From: an uncultured Sphingomonadaceae bacterium
GTDB taxonomy: Bacteria; Pseudomonadota; Alphaproteobacteria; Sphingomonadales; Sphingomonadaceae
DNA length: 64,000 nt
Assembly: GCA_903871605.1 (NCBI GenBank)
Contig: CAIQHF010000036.1
Location: 62,001 to 126,000, forward strand
Direction of reading: 5' to 3'
The position numbers and the translations under genes were made by a program. The notes beneath the pieces are model-generated. The model saw nothing but the letters and a program-made list of their open reading frames with translations. It searched no databases and was not told the DNA's origin. Within the stretch, counting starts at the first letter, position 1. Each line of letters starts with the position of its first letter. Below, one piece after another: positions 43,100 to 51,154 of the stretch.

Positions 43100-43824
43100 A
43101 ACGTAGCTTCCCAATTTCCGCCGCGCTCAGTGTTTTGGGCGTCGCGACCGCCGGTATTATCGGGCCGGCGACGCCGGCGTCGGCGATCATCGTGTTCGAT
43201 CCGACCAATTACGCCAAGAACCTGCTCACCGCTGAGCGCGCGCTCCAACAGGTCAACAATCAGATCCGCTCGCTGCAAAACGAAGCGACGATGCTGACCA
43301 ACGAGGCGAAAAACCTCACCACCTTCAATTTTCCCGAGCTACAGCAACTCACTTCGACGCTCCAGCAGATCAACACGCTGATGGGGCAGGCCCAGAATAT
43401 CAGCTTCCACATCGGCGATCTGTCCGCCCAGTTCACCCGACTGTTTCCTGGGGAAGGTGGCGCCGCGTCGTCCAGCTCGATGCAGGCGCTCGAGGCCAAG
43501 GCGCGCGTGGATGGCGTGCTTGCGGCCTATCGTGAGACGATGGCGGCGCAGAGCCAGATTGCCGGCAATGTCAGTGCCGATGCCGCGACTTTGTCGTCAC
43601 TCTCCTCGCGCAGCCAGAGTGCCGAGGGCGCACTGCAGGTCGGCCAGGCGACCAACCAGTTGCTGGCGCTGACCGCCAAGCAGCAGTTCCAGATCCAGCA
43701 GATGATGGCGACGCAGTACCGCGCCGAGGCGACCGAGGCCGCGACCAAGGCCCAGGCCTCGATTGATGCGCAGGCTGCCACCACCCGGTTTCTCGGTTCC
43801 GGCTCGGCCTACACGCCCCAATAG
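43096..43824 (+). CDS. trbJ: TrbJ, VirB5-like periplasmic protein
   Basis: 242 aa from a GTG. The signal peptide is in residues 1-28 (ending TPASAI). The mature part starts IIVFDPTNYAKNLLTAERAL, the TrbJ hallmark, and is a long helical/coiled-coil rod rich in Gln and Ala. TrbJ is a minor pilus component involved in adhesion and assembly, and in RP4 contributes to entry exclusion with TrbK. No trbK-like lipoprotein gene is visible in the 137-bp gap before trbL. Confidence 0.9.
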   Translation: MKRSFPISAALSVLGVATAGIIGPATPASAIIVFDPTNYAKNLLTAERALQQVNNQIRSLQNEATMLTNEAKNLTTFNFPELQQLTSTLQQINTLMGQAQNISFHIGDLSAQFTRLFPGEGGAASSSSMQALEAKARVDGVLAAYRETMAAQSQIAGNVSADAATLSSLSSRSQSAEGALQVGQATNQLLALTAKQQFQIQQMMATQYRAEATEAATKAQASIDAQAATTRFLGSGSAYTPQ

Positions 43825-43961
43825 GTCTTGAGCCGGTTCGGGCAACGGCAGGTTTGCGCCGGCCTGCCGTTGCCGTCGCGGGGCGCGTTCGACGCTCCCC
43901 CGGATGCGTCCCGCGACATTTCTTCAGTGTCGGCCATCATCACCAGGAAGCAGGTCGCGAT

Positions 43962-45270
43962 ATGTCCGATCTCAACATCATCGATCAGTTCATGACCGCC
44001 TTCATCCGCTATATCGACAGCGGATTCGGGCTTCTGGGTGGCGATGTCCGCTTCCTGACGACGACACTGATCGGCATCGACATCACGCTCGCCGGCCTGT
44101 TCTGGGCAATGGGTGGCGAACAGGACGTCATCGGCCGCTTCATCCGCAAGGTCCTCTATGTCGGTGCCTTCGCCTTCATCCTGAACAGCTTCTCGACGCT
44201 CGCGACGATCATCTTCAACTCGTTCGCCAGCATCGGCCTGACCGCCGGCGGCGGGACACTCTCGGCCGACGATCTGCTCAAGCCCGGTCGGCTCGCCGGC
44301 ACCGGCTTTTCGGCGGCGTGGCCGCTGCTCCAGCAAGCCTCCAACATGATGGGGCTTCGCGAGCTTCTTCGACAATTTCCTGACGATCGCGGTGCTGCTC
44401 TTTGCCTGGGCGATCGTCGTCATCGCCTTCTTCGTGATCGCCGTGCAGATGTTCGTGACGATCATCGAGTTCAAGCTGACCAGCTTGGCTGGCTTCGTGC
44501 TGGTGCCCTTTGCATTGTGGAACCGGACGAGCTTCCTCGCAGAGCGCGTCCTGGGGAACGTCGTATCCTCCGGCATCAAGGTCATGGTCCTCGCCGTGAT
44601 CGTTGGGATCGGCTCGGGCTTCTTCGCCCAGTTCACCGCCGCGTTGCAGGGCCATGATCCCGATATCGGGCAGGCGATGAGCCTGGTTCTTGCCAGCCTG
44701 TCGTTGTTCGGTCTTTCCATCTTCGGCCCCAGCATCGCGACCGGCCTCGTCGCTGGCGCCCCGCAGTTGGGCGCCGGCGCCGCGCTCGGGACGACCGCAG
44801 GTGCCGTCGGCCTCACGATGGTCGGGGCCGGTGCGGCGCGCGCCATGGGAGGCGCGGCGCTTGGGGCCGTGCAAGCCGGCACCCGCATGGGCGCTGCTGC
44901 GTCCGCCGCATACACGCTCGGCCAGGAGGCGTCTGGTTCGTCATCGATCGGCGCCGGGATCGGCGGAATGGCGCAAGCGGCCGGCAATGCCGCTCGTTCT
45001 AGCATGTCGAATGCGTTCGGATTGAAGGAGGCGGCAGCAGAGGGCCGCTCGGCCGCTTGGGACGCCCTCAAAGGCGGTGGATCGGCGTCCGCACCGGGGG
45101 GCAACTCGTCCGGCGCGCAGAGCGCGGCGGGCGAAGCGCCCATGTGGGCCCAAGAGATCCGCGCCGAGCAGACCGCCCGCCACCATCGCCAGATCGCCGC
45201 CCAGGCGATCCGCGAGGGCCATAGCGGCGGTGCGTCCGCCACCCCCGACATCGACGAAAAGGAGGATTGA
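43962..45270 (+). pseudogene. trbL: TrbL, VirB6-like channel protein, interrupted by a +1 frameshift
   Basis: The N-terminal part (MSDLNIIDQFMTAFIRYIDS; several membrane helices) reads in frame to ASNMMG. There a run GGGG (44351-44354) has one base too many. The expected continuation GFASFFDNFLTIAVLLFAWA is found one frame over, followed by VIAFFVIAVQMFVTIIEFKL and the Gly/Ala-rich C-terminus ending at 45270. Removing one G restores a single reading frame of about 435 aa, a normal TrbL length. TrbL is the polytopic inner-membrane channel, essential in related systems. The defect is in a homopolymer, so a sequencing error is a real alternative. Confidence 0.88.
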
Positions 45271-45273
45271 GCC

Positions 45274-46095
45274 ATGCACTTCAAGCGCGGCGTCCAGCGA
45301 TACGGACGCACCCCCGAACCCGAGACACCGTTCCAGCGCGCCGGCCAATTGTGGGACGAGCGGATCGGCTCTGCCCGCGTCCAGGCGCGAAACTGGCGGC
45401 TGATGGCGTTCGGCAGCCTCGGTTTGGCCAGCGCGCTGGCCGGCGGAATCGTCTGGCAATCGCAGCAGAGCCGGGTCACGCCTTATGTCGTCGAGGTCGA
45501 CCGACTGGGCGAGGCGAGGGCGGTGACCCCGGCCGAGGCCGACTATCAGCCGACCGATCCGCAGATTGCCTGGCATCTTGGCCATTTCATCGAACAGATC
45601 CGGTCAATCTCGCTCGATCCGGTGCTGATGCGTCAGAACTGGCTGTCCGCCTATGACTTCACGACCAAGCGCGGCGCCCAGTTCCTCGGAGATTACGCGC
45701 GCAGCGCCAATCCGTTCGCACAGATCGGGCAAAGATCGGTCGCAGTCCAGGTGACCAGCGTGGTGCGGGCATCCGACCGGTCCTTTCAGATCAAGTGGAC
45801 CGAGACCGCATACGATCACGGGAGTCTCGCGGGCACTTCGCACTGGACAGGCATCCTCACCGTGATCGTGAAGATGCCCGCCAGCGCCGATGTTCTCCGG
45901 CGCAATCCGCTCGGCCTCTACGTCGATGGCATCGACTGGAGCCGCGAACTCGAACCACCCACGGCTGCGGCACCGGCTCCGCAATCCTTTCCGCGTAGCC
46001 CGCTGGCCATGCCGTCCGCGCCCGCCGGAGCGACGGTTGCCATGCCTCTCGATCAGCCACCCGTCGAACCCACCAATCAGGAGACCCAGCCATGA
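45274..46095 (+). CDS. trbF: TrbF, VirB8-like channel protein
   Basis: 273 aa. A short cytoplasmic N-terminus (FKRGVQRYGRTPEPETPFQR) precedes one membrane helix (MAFGSLGLASALAGGIVW) and a periplasmic VirB8 domain (TPYVVEVDRLGEA, DPVLMRQNWLSAYDF, WTETAYDHGS). A Pro-rich tail follows that is variable. Starts 3 bp after trbL and overlaps trbG by 4 bp. Confidence 0.94.
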   Translation: MHFKRGVQRYGRTPEPETPFQRAGQLWDERIGSARVQARNWRLMAFGSLGLASALAGGIVWQSQQSRVTPYVVEVDRLGEARAVTPAEADYQPTDPQIAWHLGHFIEQIRSISLDPVLMRQNWLSAYDFTTKRGAQFLGDYARSANPFAQIGQRSVAVQVTSVVRASDRSFQIKWTETAYDHGSLAGTSHWTGILTVIVKMPASADVLRRNPLGLYVDGIDWSRELEPPTAAAPAPQSFPRSPLAMPSAPAGATVAMPLDQPPVEPTNQETQP

Positions 46096-47063
46096 ACCGC
46101 GTCTTCCTTGCATCAACCGCCTGCTTCGTCGCCTTCGGCCTCGCCGCTGCGGCACCGCCACCGACCGTGCCAGTGGCGAAGGCGCCACCAGTGACCGCCC
46201 CTGCAAAGGTGGTTCGGCCGGTCACCGTGGCCGTTGCGCCCATGGAGGGACCAAGGCGACACCGCCTGCGATCGAGACGCCACTGGTTTTCGCCGGTGCT
46301 TCGCACGGTGGGTGTCGCGACCATTGCCGCGACCGCCGAGCCCGCAGCCCAGGGCTTCGTCAATGCGGTCCAGATCTACCCTTATGTCGAAGGGATGGTC
46401 TTCCATGCCTACACGGCACCAGGGCAGGTGACCGATATCGCTCTGCAACCAGGCGAAATGCTCGGCGCCGTCGCGTCGGGCGATACGGTTCGATGGGTTA
46501 TCGGCGACACGACCAGTGGTGCCGGCGATACGAAGCGCACCCATGTCCTGGTGAAACCCTTCACGGCAGGGCTAGCGACGAATCTCGTGATCACGACAGA
46601 TCGTCGCAGCTATCACCTTGCGCTGACCAGTACGGCTCGTACCGCGATGGCGGCACTGTCCTGGACCTACCCACAGGATACGCTCATAGCCTTGCGCGAG
46701 GCTGCCGAACAGCAGGCCGCGGCGACCCCGGTCGCCACCGGCCTCGCACTCGATGATCTCCATTTCGACTACACGTTGTCGGGCGATCAGCCGGCATGGC
46801 GGCCGCTGCGCGCATTCGATGATGGCCGCCAGACCTTCGTCGAATTCCCGACGAACCTCGCGGTCGGCGAAGCACCACCCCTGTTCATCGTCGATTCCAA
46901 AGGGGACGCCCAGTTGGTCAACTACCGCGTCCAGGGACGCTTCTATGTGGTCGATCGGCTGTTCGATACGGCCGAACTGCGGCTCGGCACGAAGCATCAG
47001 CAGATCGTTCGGATCGGTCACGCCCTCGCGGCAGCCTCCGACAAGGGGCGGAGGGCGTCATGA
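46092..47063 (+). CDS. trbG: TrbG, VirB9-like outer-membrane-complex protein
   Basis: 323 aa. A signal peptide (ending GLAAA) is followed by a Pro/Ala/Lys linker and the VirB9 domain: IYPYVEGMVFHAYTAPGQVT, DIALQPGEML, RWVIGDTTSG, then the C-terminal DDLHFDYTLSG, PLRAFDDGRQTFVEFP and FYVVDRLFDTAELRLG. With TrbI it forms the core complex that spans to the outer membrane. Overlaps neighbours by 4 bp on both sides. Confidence 0.95.
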   Translation: MNRVFLASTACFVAFGLAAAAPPPTVPVAKAPPVTAPAKVVRPVTVAVAPMEGPRRHRLRSRRHWFSPVLRTVGVATIAATAEPAAQGFVNAVQIYPYVEGMVFHAYTAPGQVTDIALQPGEMLGAVASGDTVRWVIGDTTSGAGDTKRTHVLVKPFTAGLATNLVITTDRRSYHLALTSTARTAMAALSWTYPQDTLIALREAAEQQAAATPVATGLALDDLHFDYTLSGDQPAWRPLRAFDDGRQTFVEFPTNLAVGEAPPLFIVDSKGDAQLVNYRVQGRFYVVDRLFDTAELRLGTKHQQIVRIGHALAAASDKGRRAS

Positions 47064-48298
47064 GCGACGAAATCCGAGAGGACGAGCCCGCCGTGCCGGT
47101 TCCTGCACAGCCGGGAGAGCCGCCAAGGAAGGTTGATCCCGAGACCCTCGCGATACGCTCGCGGCCAGATCGCGCGATCAGGTTCAAGCGCGGGGCGATC
47201 GTTGGTCTGGTGGCTGCAGGGTCCGTCAGCCTGACTGCAGTGACCTGGATGGCGCTGCGTCCCCACAGCTTCCACCACGTCATCGACCAGGATGATGCGA
47301 CGCAGCCCGGCGGCAAGGCGGGGTCAGATGCGCTGAGCGGGCTGCCAACCAGCTATGGCGATGTTCCGAAGCTTGGGCCTCCATTGCCCGGCGATCTCGG
47401 CAAGCCGATCCTCGAGCAGCAGCAATCGACGCTCATGGCAGATGGCGGGGCAGCACAGCGCACCGATCAGGCCGCCGCGGCCGAGCGTGAGCGTGACCTC
47501 GCCGAGCTCAAGTCCGCGAGGGAATCCGGGGTGCTGGTCCACGGTGGCGCCGGCACCGAGACTGCTGCTGCTCCATCCGAGACAACGGTCGCTGAACCGT
47601 CGCCCGGGGCAGAGGACGTGGCCAAGTTGGCGCTCGATCCCAACGCTGACCCCAATGCGCAGCAGAGGAAGACGGATTTTGTGGCGGCCCAGGACAAGGG
47701 CGCCGACGTCAATCCCTATCGGCTGACGGCTGCGCCATCACCTTACCTGTTGTCCGCCGGCAGCGTGATTGCCGCCAGTCTGATCACAGGGCTGCGGTCC
47801 GATCTGCCGGGCATCGTCACCGCCCAGATCACGGAAAATGTCTATGACAGCCCGACGGGCAAGATCCTGCTCGTGCCGCAGGGCGCCCGGCTCATCGGCA
47901 AGTACGACAGCGTCGTCGCCTTTGGCCAGAAGCGCGCGCTCGTCGTCTGGCAGCGTATCATCCAGCCCAACGGCAGTTCGATCAAACTCGACAATATGCC
48001 GACGACCGATCCGGCCGGTTATGCCGGGCTTCAGGACAAGGTCGATTTCCACACGTGGCAGTTGCTGAAGGGCGTCGCCATTTCGACGATGCTGGGCATC
48101 GGGTCCGACCTTCAGTTCAGTGGCAATGGTGGTCTCATCGAGGCGATCCGCCAATCCGGCCAGCAGAACGTATCGCGGGCCGGCGACGAACTCACCGCCA
48201 AGGCGCTCGATATCCAGCCCACTCTGACCGTGAGGCCTGGAGCACCGGTACGGCTGATCGTCGACCGCGATCTGATCCTGGCTCCCTGGAACGCGTAG
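47060..48298 (+). CDS. trbI: TrbI, VirB10-like core-complex protein
   Basis: 412 aa. One membrane helix (RGAIVGLVAAGSVSLTAVTW) follows a cytoplasmic N-terminus, then an Ala/Glu/Pro-rich linker and the VirB10 beta-barrel domain: LSAGSVIAASLITGLRSDLP, ITENVYDSPTGKILLVPQGA and WQRIIQPNGSSIKLDNMP. The final RLIVDRDLILAPW is typical. It transmits energy from the ATPases to the outer pore. Last gene of the trb set and intact. Confidence 0.95.
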   Translation: MSDEIREDEPAVPVPAQPGEPPRKVDPETLAIRSRPDRAIRFKRGAIVGLVAAGSVSLTAVTWMALRPHSFHHVIDQDDATQPGGKAGSDALSGLPTSYGDVPKLGPPLPGDLGKPILEQQQSTLMADGGAAQRTDQAAAAERERDLAELKSARESGVLVHGGAGTETAAAPSETTVAEPSPGAEDVAKLALDPNADPNAQQRKTDFVAAQDKGADVNPYRLTAAPSPYLLSAGSVIAASLITGLRSDLPGIVTAQITENVYDSPTGKILLVPQGARLIGKYDSVVAFGQKRALVVWQRIIQPNGSSIKLDNMPTTDPAGYAGLQDKVDFHTWQLLKGVAISTMLGIGSDLQFSGNGGLIEAIRQSGQQNVSRAGDELTAKALDIQPTLTVRPGAPVRLIVDRDLILAPWNA

Positions 48299-48308
48299 GA
48301 GGATCGTC

Positions 48309-48548
48309 ATGCCCGATCTGAAACTCGGCAAGCTGCCCGACCGCACGCCGGTCAAGCTCAGCATCAACGTAATGCCCGATCTCGCCGAGGCGCTTGCGGC
48401 CTACGCCGCACTCTACAAGCAGACCTATGGCCGCGAAGAGGCGGTGCCCGATCTCATCCCCGCAATGCTGGCGGCTTTCCTCGAGAGCGACAGGGTGTTC
48501 GCCAAGGGCCGCAAACAGGTGGCGTCGGCGGCCATGCTCGTTGGCTGA
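48309..48548 (+). CDS. DUF2274 family protein
   Basis: 79 aa behind a strong AGGAGG-like box (TAGGAGGATCGTC-ATG). The sequence LKLGKLPDRTPVKLSINVMP is the DUF2274 hallmark. This small protein follows trbI in most ICEs and plasmids of this kind. Its function is unknown, and the shape suggests a ribbon-helix-helix-like DNA binder. Its stop is immediately followed by the HTH gene (TGATG overlap). Confidence 0.9.
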   Translation: MPDLKLGKLPDRTPVKLSINVMPDLAEALAAYAALYKQTYGREEAVPDLIPAMLAAFLESDRVFAKGRKQVASAAMLVG

Positions 48549-48880
48549 TGGGCGGATTTCTCAACGTCAGGCAGGCAGCGATCCTGCTCGGTGTCCACGC
48601 CAACTCGGTGCGCGCCTACGCCAAAGCAGGGGAGATACCGGCAGCCAAGATCGGCCGTGGGTGGCGGTTCGTCGAGGCCGATCTTGTGAACTGGCTGCGC
48701 GAGCGATATCCTGCGCGCGCACAAATGCAGCCGAGTGCCTTTCAAGAGGAGGCAATATGGCACTCTGGAAACGTGCAGACACCTACTATGTCAAACTCAC
48801 AGCACCAGACGGAACGATCCTTAGACGCACTACTGGAACGACCGACCGGACCAAGGCCCAGGAATATCACGACAAGCTGA
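48548..48880 (+). CDS. Excisionase-type helix-turn-helix protein overlapping the integrase
   Basis: 110 aa. The N-terminal excisionase/MerR-like HTH is FLNVRQAAILLGVHANSVRA, then YAKAGEIPAAKIGRGWRFVE. The C-terminal EEAIWHSGNVQTP…RPRNITT block is a feature I recall from integrase-linked HTH proteins in other ICEs, where it is conserved even though the gene overlaps the downstream integrase. Here the overlap is 124 bp in another frame. It may be an excisionase or repressor of the integrase, complementing the RdfS-like protein at 7632. Confidence 0.75.
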   Translation: MGGFLNVRQAAILLGVHANSVRAYAKAGEIPAAKIGRGWRFVEADLVNWLRERYPARAQMQPSAFQEEAIWHSGNVQTPTMSNSQHQTERSLDALLERPTGPRPRNITTS

Positions 48881-49845
48881 AGGCCGAGCTGTGGGATCTT
48901 GCCAGACTGAAGCTGAAGCCGAAGCGGACATGGGACGAAGCGGCGCTCAGGTGGCTCAACGAGAAGGCGCACAAGAAATCCTACCGGGATGATGTGAGCC
49001 GGGTTCGATGGTTCACCAGGCATTTGCGAGGCAAGACACTGGATCAGGTGAGCAGGGACATGATCGACGGGATCGTGTCGCGCCAGCTCTCGAAATCCTG
49101 TTCGCGCACGAAGGATCTCTATGTCGCGCTCATTCGCGCGATCTTCCGGAGGGCGCAGCGGGAATGGGAATGGATCGACCAGATACCGGCGTTCAGGATC
49201 TACAGCGTGGGCAAGGCCGTCAGGGTCAGATATCTGACCCACGATCAGGCCAGAACCTTGCTGGACCGTCTTCCTGTCCACCAACGCGAGGTTGTGCTGT
49301 TCGCGCTAGCGACGGGCCTTCGCCAGGGAAACATTCTCGGTCTCACATGGGACAGGGTCGATACGACCCGACGCATGGCGACGATCGGGCATGGTGACAC
49401 CAAGAACGGCGACGCCCTGGGCGTGCCGCTCAACGATGTCGCGATTGGCGTGTTGGAACGACAAAGGGGCAAGCACAAAACCCATGTGTTCACCTACCGG
49501 GGCGATCGCCTCCGGTCGGCGAACAACCGGGCGTGGCGTGCGGCATTGAAGGCCTGCGGGATCGAGAACTTCCGCTGGCATGATCTGCGGCACACCTGGG
49601 CGAGCTGGCTCCGGCAGAATGACGTACCCACCTGGGTGCTTCAGGAGCTGGGTGGCTGGAAGTCGGAGTCGATGGTGCGCCGTTATGCGCACATGTCGGC
49701 GAAGCATCTCCAGCCTTACGCCGACAAGCTGATTTTTCCGGTCACACCGGAGGGACCAGCGGAAACGGCGGAAATGCCTGAAAGTCCAGGGCACAAAAAT
49801 GGTCACACCAAGGGCCGCCCGAGGCTCTTTTTGGTGGCAAACTGA
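48757..49845 (+). CDS. int: ICE integrase (tyrosine recombinase)
   Basis: 362 aa from the ATG behind GAGGAGGC. The longer upstream frame overlaps the HTH gene and has no such site. Catalytic residues: R189 in ATGLRQGNILGLTW, H275-x-x-R278 in HDLRHTWASWL, and Y310 in MVRRYAHMS, with GGWKSES before it. A DNA-binding arm domain with the LWKRADTYYVKLT start is typical of P4/lambda-like integrases. Its stop lies 21 bp from the CCA end of tRNA-Lys and it is transcribed towards it, which fits integration into the tRNA 3' end. It should catalyse att recombination, with excision assisted by an RDF. Confidence 0.92.
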   Translation: MALWKRADTYYVKLTAPDGTILRRTTGTTDRTKAQEYHDKLKAELWDLARLKLKPKRTWDEAALRWLNEKAHKKSYRDDVSRVRWFTRHLRGKTLDQVSRDMIDGIVSRQLSKSCSRTKDLYVALIRAIFRRAQREWEWIDQIPAFRIYSVGKAVRVRYLTHDQARTLLDRLPVHQREVVLFALATGLRQGNILGLTWDRVDTTRRMATIGHGDTKNGDALGVPLNDVAIGVLERQRGKHKTHVFTYRGDRLRSANNRAWRAALKACGIENFRWHDLRHTWASWLRQNDVPTWVLQELGGWKSESMVRRYAHMSAKHLQPYADKLIFPVTPEGPAETAEMPESPGHKNGHTKGRPRLFLVAN

Positions 49846-49866
49846 GGGCTAAGTCATTGAAATATA

Positions 49867-49942
<76 letters not shown>

Positions 49943-50038
49943 ACACCGCCGCTTTCGATCACTCGATCGCGTCGGGAGGCGGCCGGTTAGCAGGCGGTCT
50001 GGGCGTTGTAAACAGGCGAAGCGCAGAAAGTCGCCCGA

Positions 50039-51154
50039 TCAGCCGAAGCTCGTGTGCGATCCGCGCTGACCGCGGTCGATCGCCATCAGCAGGCCCAGGA
50101 TGATCAGCACCGTCATCACCGCCGATCCGCCGTAGGAGACGAGAGGCAGCGGGATCCCGACGACCGGCGCCAGACCCATCACCATCATCAGATTGACCGC
50201 GACGTAAAAGAAGATCGTTGTCGACAGACCCGCCGCCGCCAGCTTGCCGAAGCGCGTCTCGGCGCGCATCGCGACGCCCAGGCCCCACCAGATCACGATC
50301 AGGAACGCGCAGATCAGCAGCACGCCGCCGACCAGCCCCCATTCCTCCGCCATCGTCGCGAAGACGAAGTCGGTATGGCCCTCGGGGAGGTAGTCGAGAT
50401 GGCTCTGCGTGCCCTGCAGAAAGCCCTTGCCGAACAGTCCGCCCGATCCGATCGCGATTTTCGACTGGCTGATATGATAACCCTTGCCGAGCGGGTCGCT
50501 TTCGGGATCGAGGAAGATCAGCACGCGGTTGCGTTGATAGGCGTGCATCATGCTCCATGCGCCGGCACCGATCGGCAGGACCGAGAGCGCGCCGCCGATG
50601 AACAGCCGCAGCGGCAATCCGGCGAGGAACATCACGGTGATCCCTCCTGCCACAACCATCGTCGCGGTGCCGAGATCGGGCTGGACGAGGATCAGCGCGG
50701 CGGGCACGCCGATCAGCGCCAGCGCGGGCCAGATCGCGTTCCAGCGGCGGATCTCGCCGGCGGGCAGCATGTCGTAGAAGCGCGCCAGAGTCAGCACGAT
50801 CAGCGGCTTCATCAGTTCGGAGGGCTGCAACCGGATGATGCCAAGATTGAGCCAGCGCTGACCACCGCCGGCAACCTTGCCGATCAGTTCGGTGAAGACC
50901 AGCGCGACGACGAGGATGACATAGGCAGGAACCACCGCCGCCTTGATCTGCGCCTCCTTGAGCCGCGAAAGCGCGACCGCGCCGGCAAGGAAGGCGAAGA
51001 AACGCAACCCCTGGCCCAGCGCCCAGGGCTGGAGGCTGCCGCCAGCCGCCGAATAGAGCACGGCGAGCCCGAAGCCGGTGATTCCGACGATGGTGAGGAT
51101 GATCAGCCAGGGCAGCTGCGCGAGCGGCGCGGGGACGAGCGAATTGCGGATCAT
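50039..51154 (-). CDS. rodA: Rod-shape protein RodA, SEDS peptidoglycan polymerase
   Basis: 371 aa with about ten membrane helices. SEDS hallmarks: WLNLGIIRLQPSELMKP, RVLIFLDPESDPLGKGYHIS, QGTQSHLDYLPEGHTDFVFA and a C-terminal GIPLPLVSYGGSAVMT. It polymerises glycan strands of the lateral wall with PBP2, encoded immediately upstream (ATGA overlap). Last gene of the mreBCD-mrdA-rodA operon. The ICE junction lies about 100 bp beyond its stop. Confidence 0.97.
   Translation of the reverse strand: MIRNSLVPAPLAQLPWLIILTIVGITGFGLAVLYSAAGGSLQPWALGQGLRFFAFLAGAVALSRLKEAQIKAAVVPAYVILVVALVFTELIGKVAGGGQRWLNLGIIRLQPSELMKPLIVLTLARFYDMLPAGEIRRWNAIWPALALIGVPAALILVQPDLGTATMVVAGGITVMFLAGLPLRLFIGGALSVLPIGAGAWSMMHAYQRNRVLIFLDPESDPLGKGYHISQSKIAIGSGGLFGKGFLQGTQSHLDYLPEGHTDFVFATMAEEWGLVGGVLLICAFLIVIWWGLGVAMRAETRFGKLAAAGLSTTIFFYVAVNLMMVMGLAPVVGIPLPLVSYGGSAVMTVLIILGLLMAIDRGQRGSHTSFG

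Noticed and set aside
43825-43961. trbK-like entry-exclusion lipoprotein between trbJ and trbL
   Set aside because: The 137-bp gap has no frame with a lipobox or start of suitable length.
43809-45479. 556-aa minus-strand frame opposite trbL
   Set aside because: Antisense shadow of a GC-rich gene. The plus strand reads as TrbL in two frames joined by a +1 shift.
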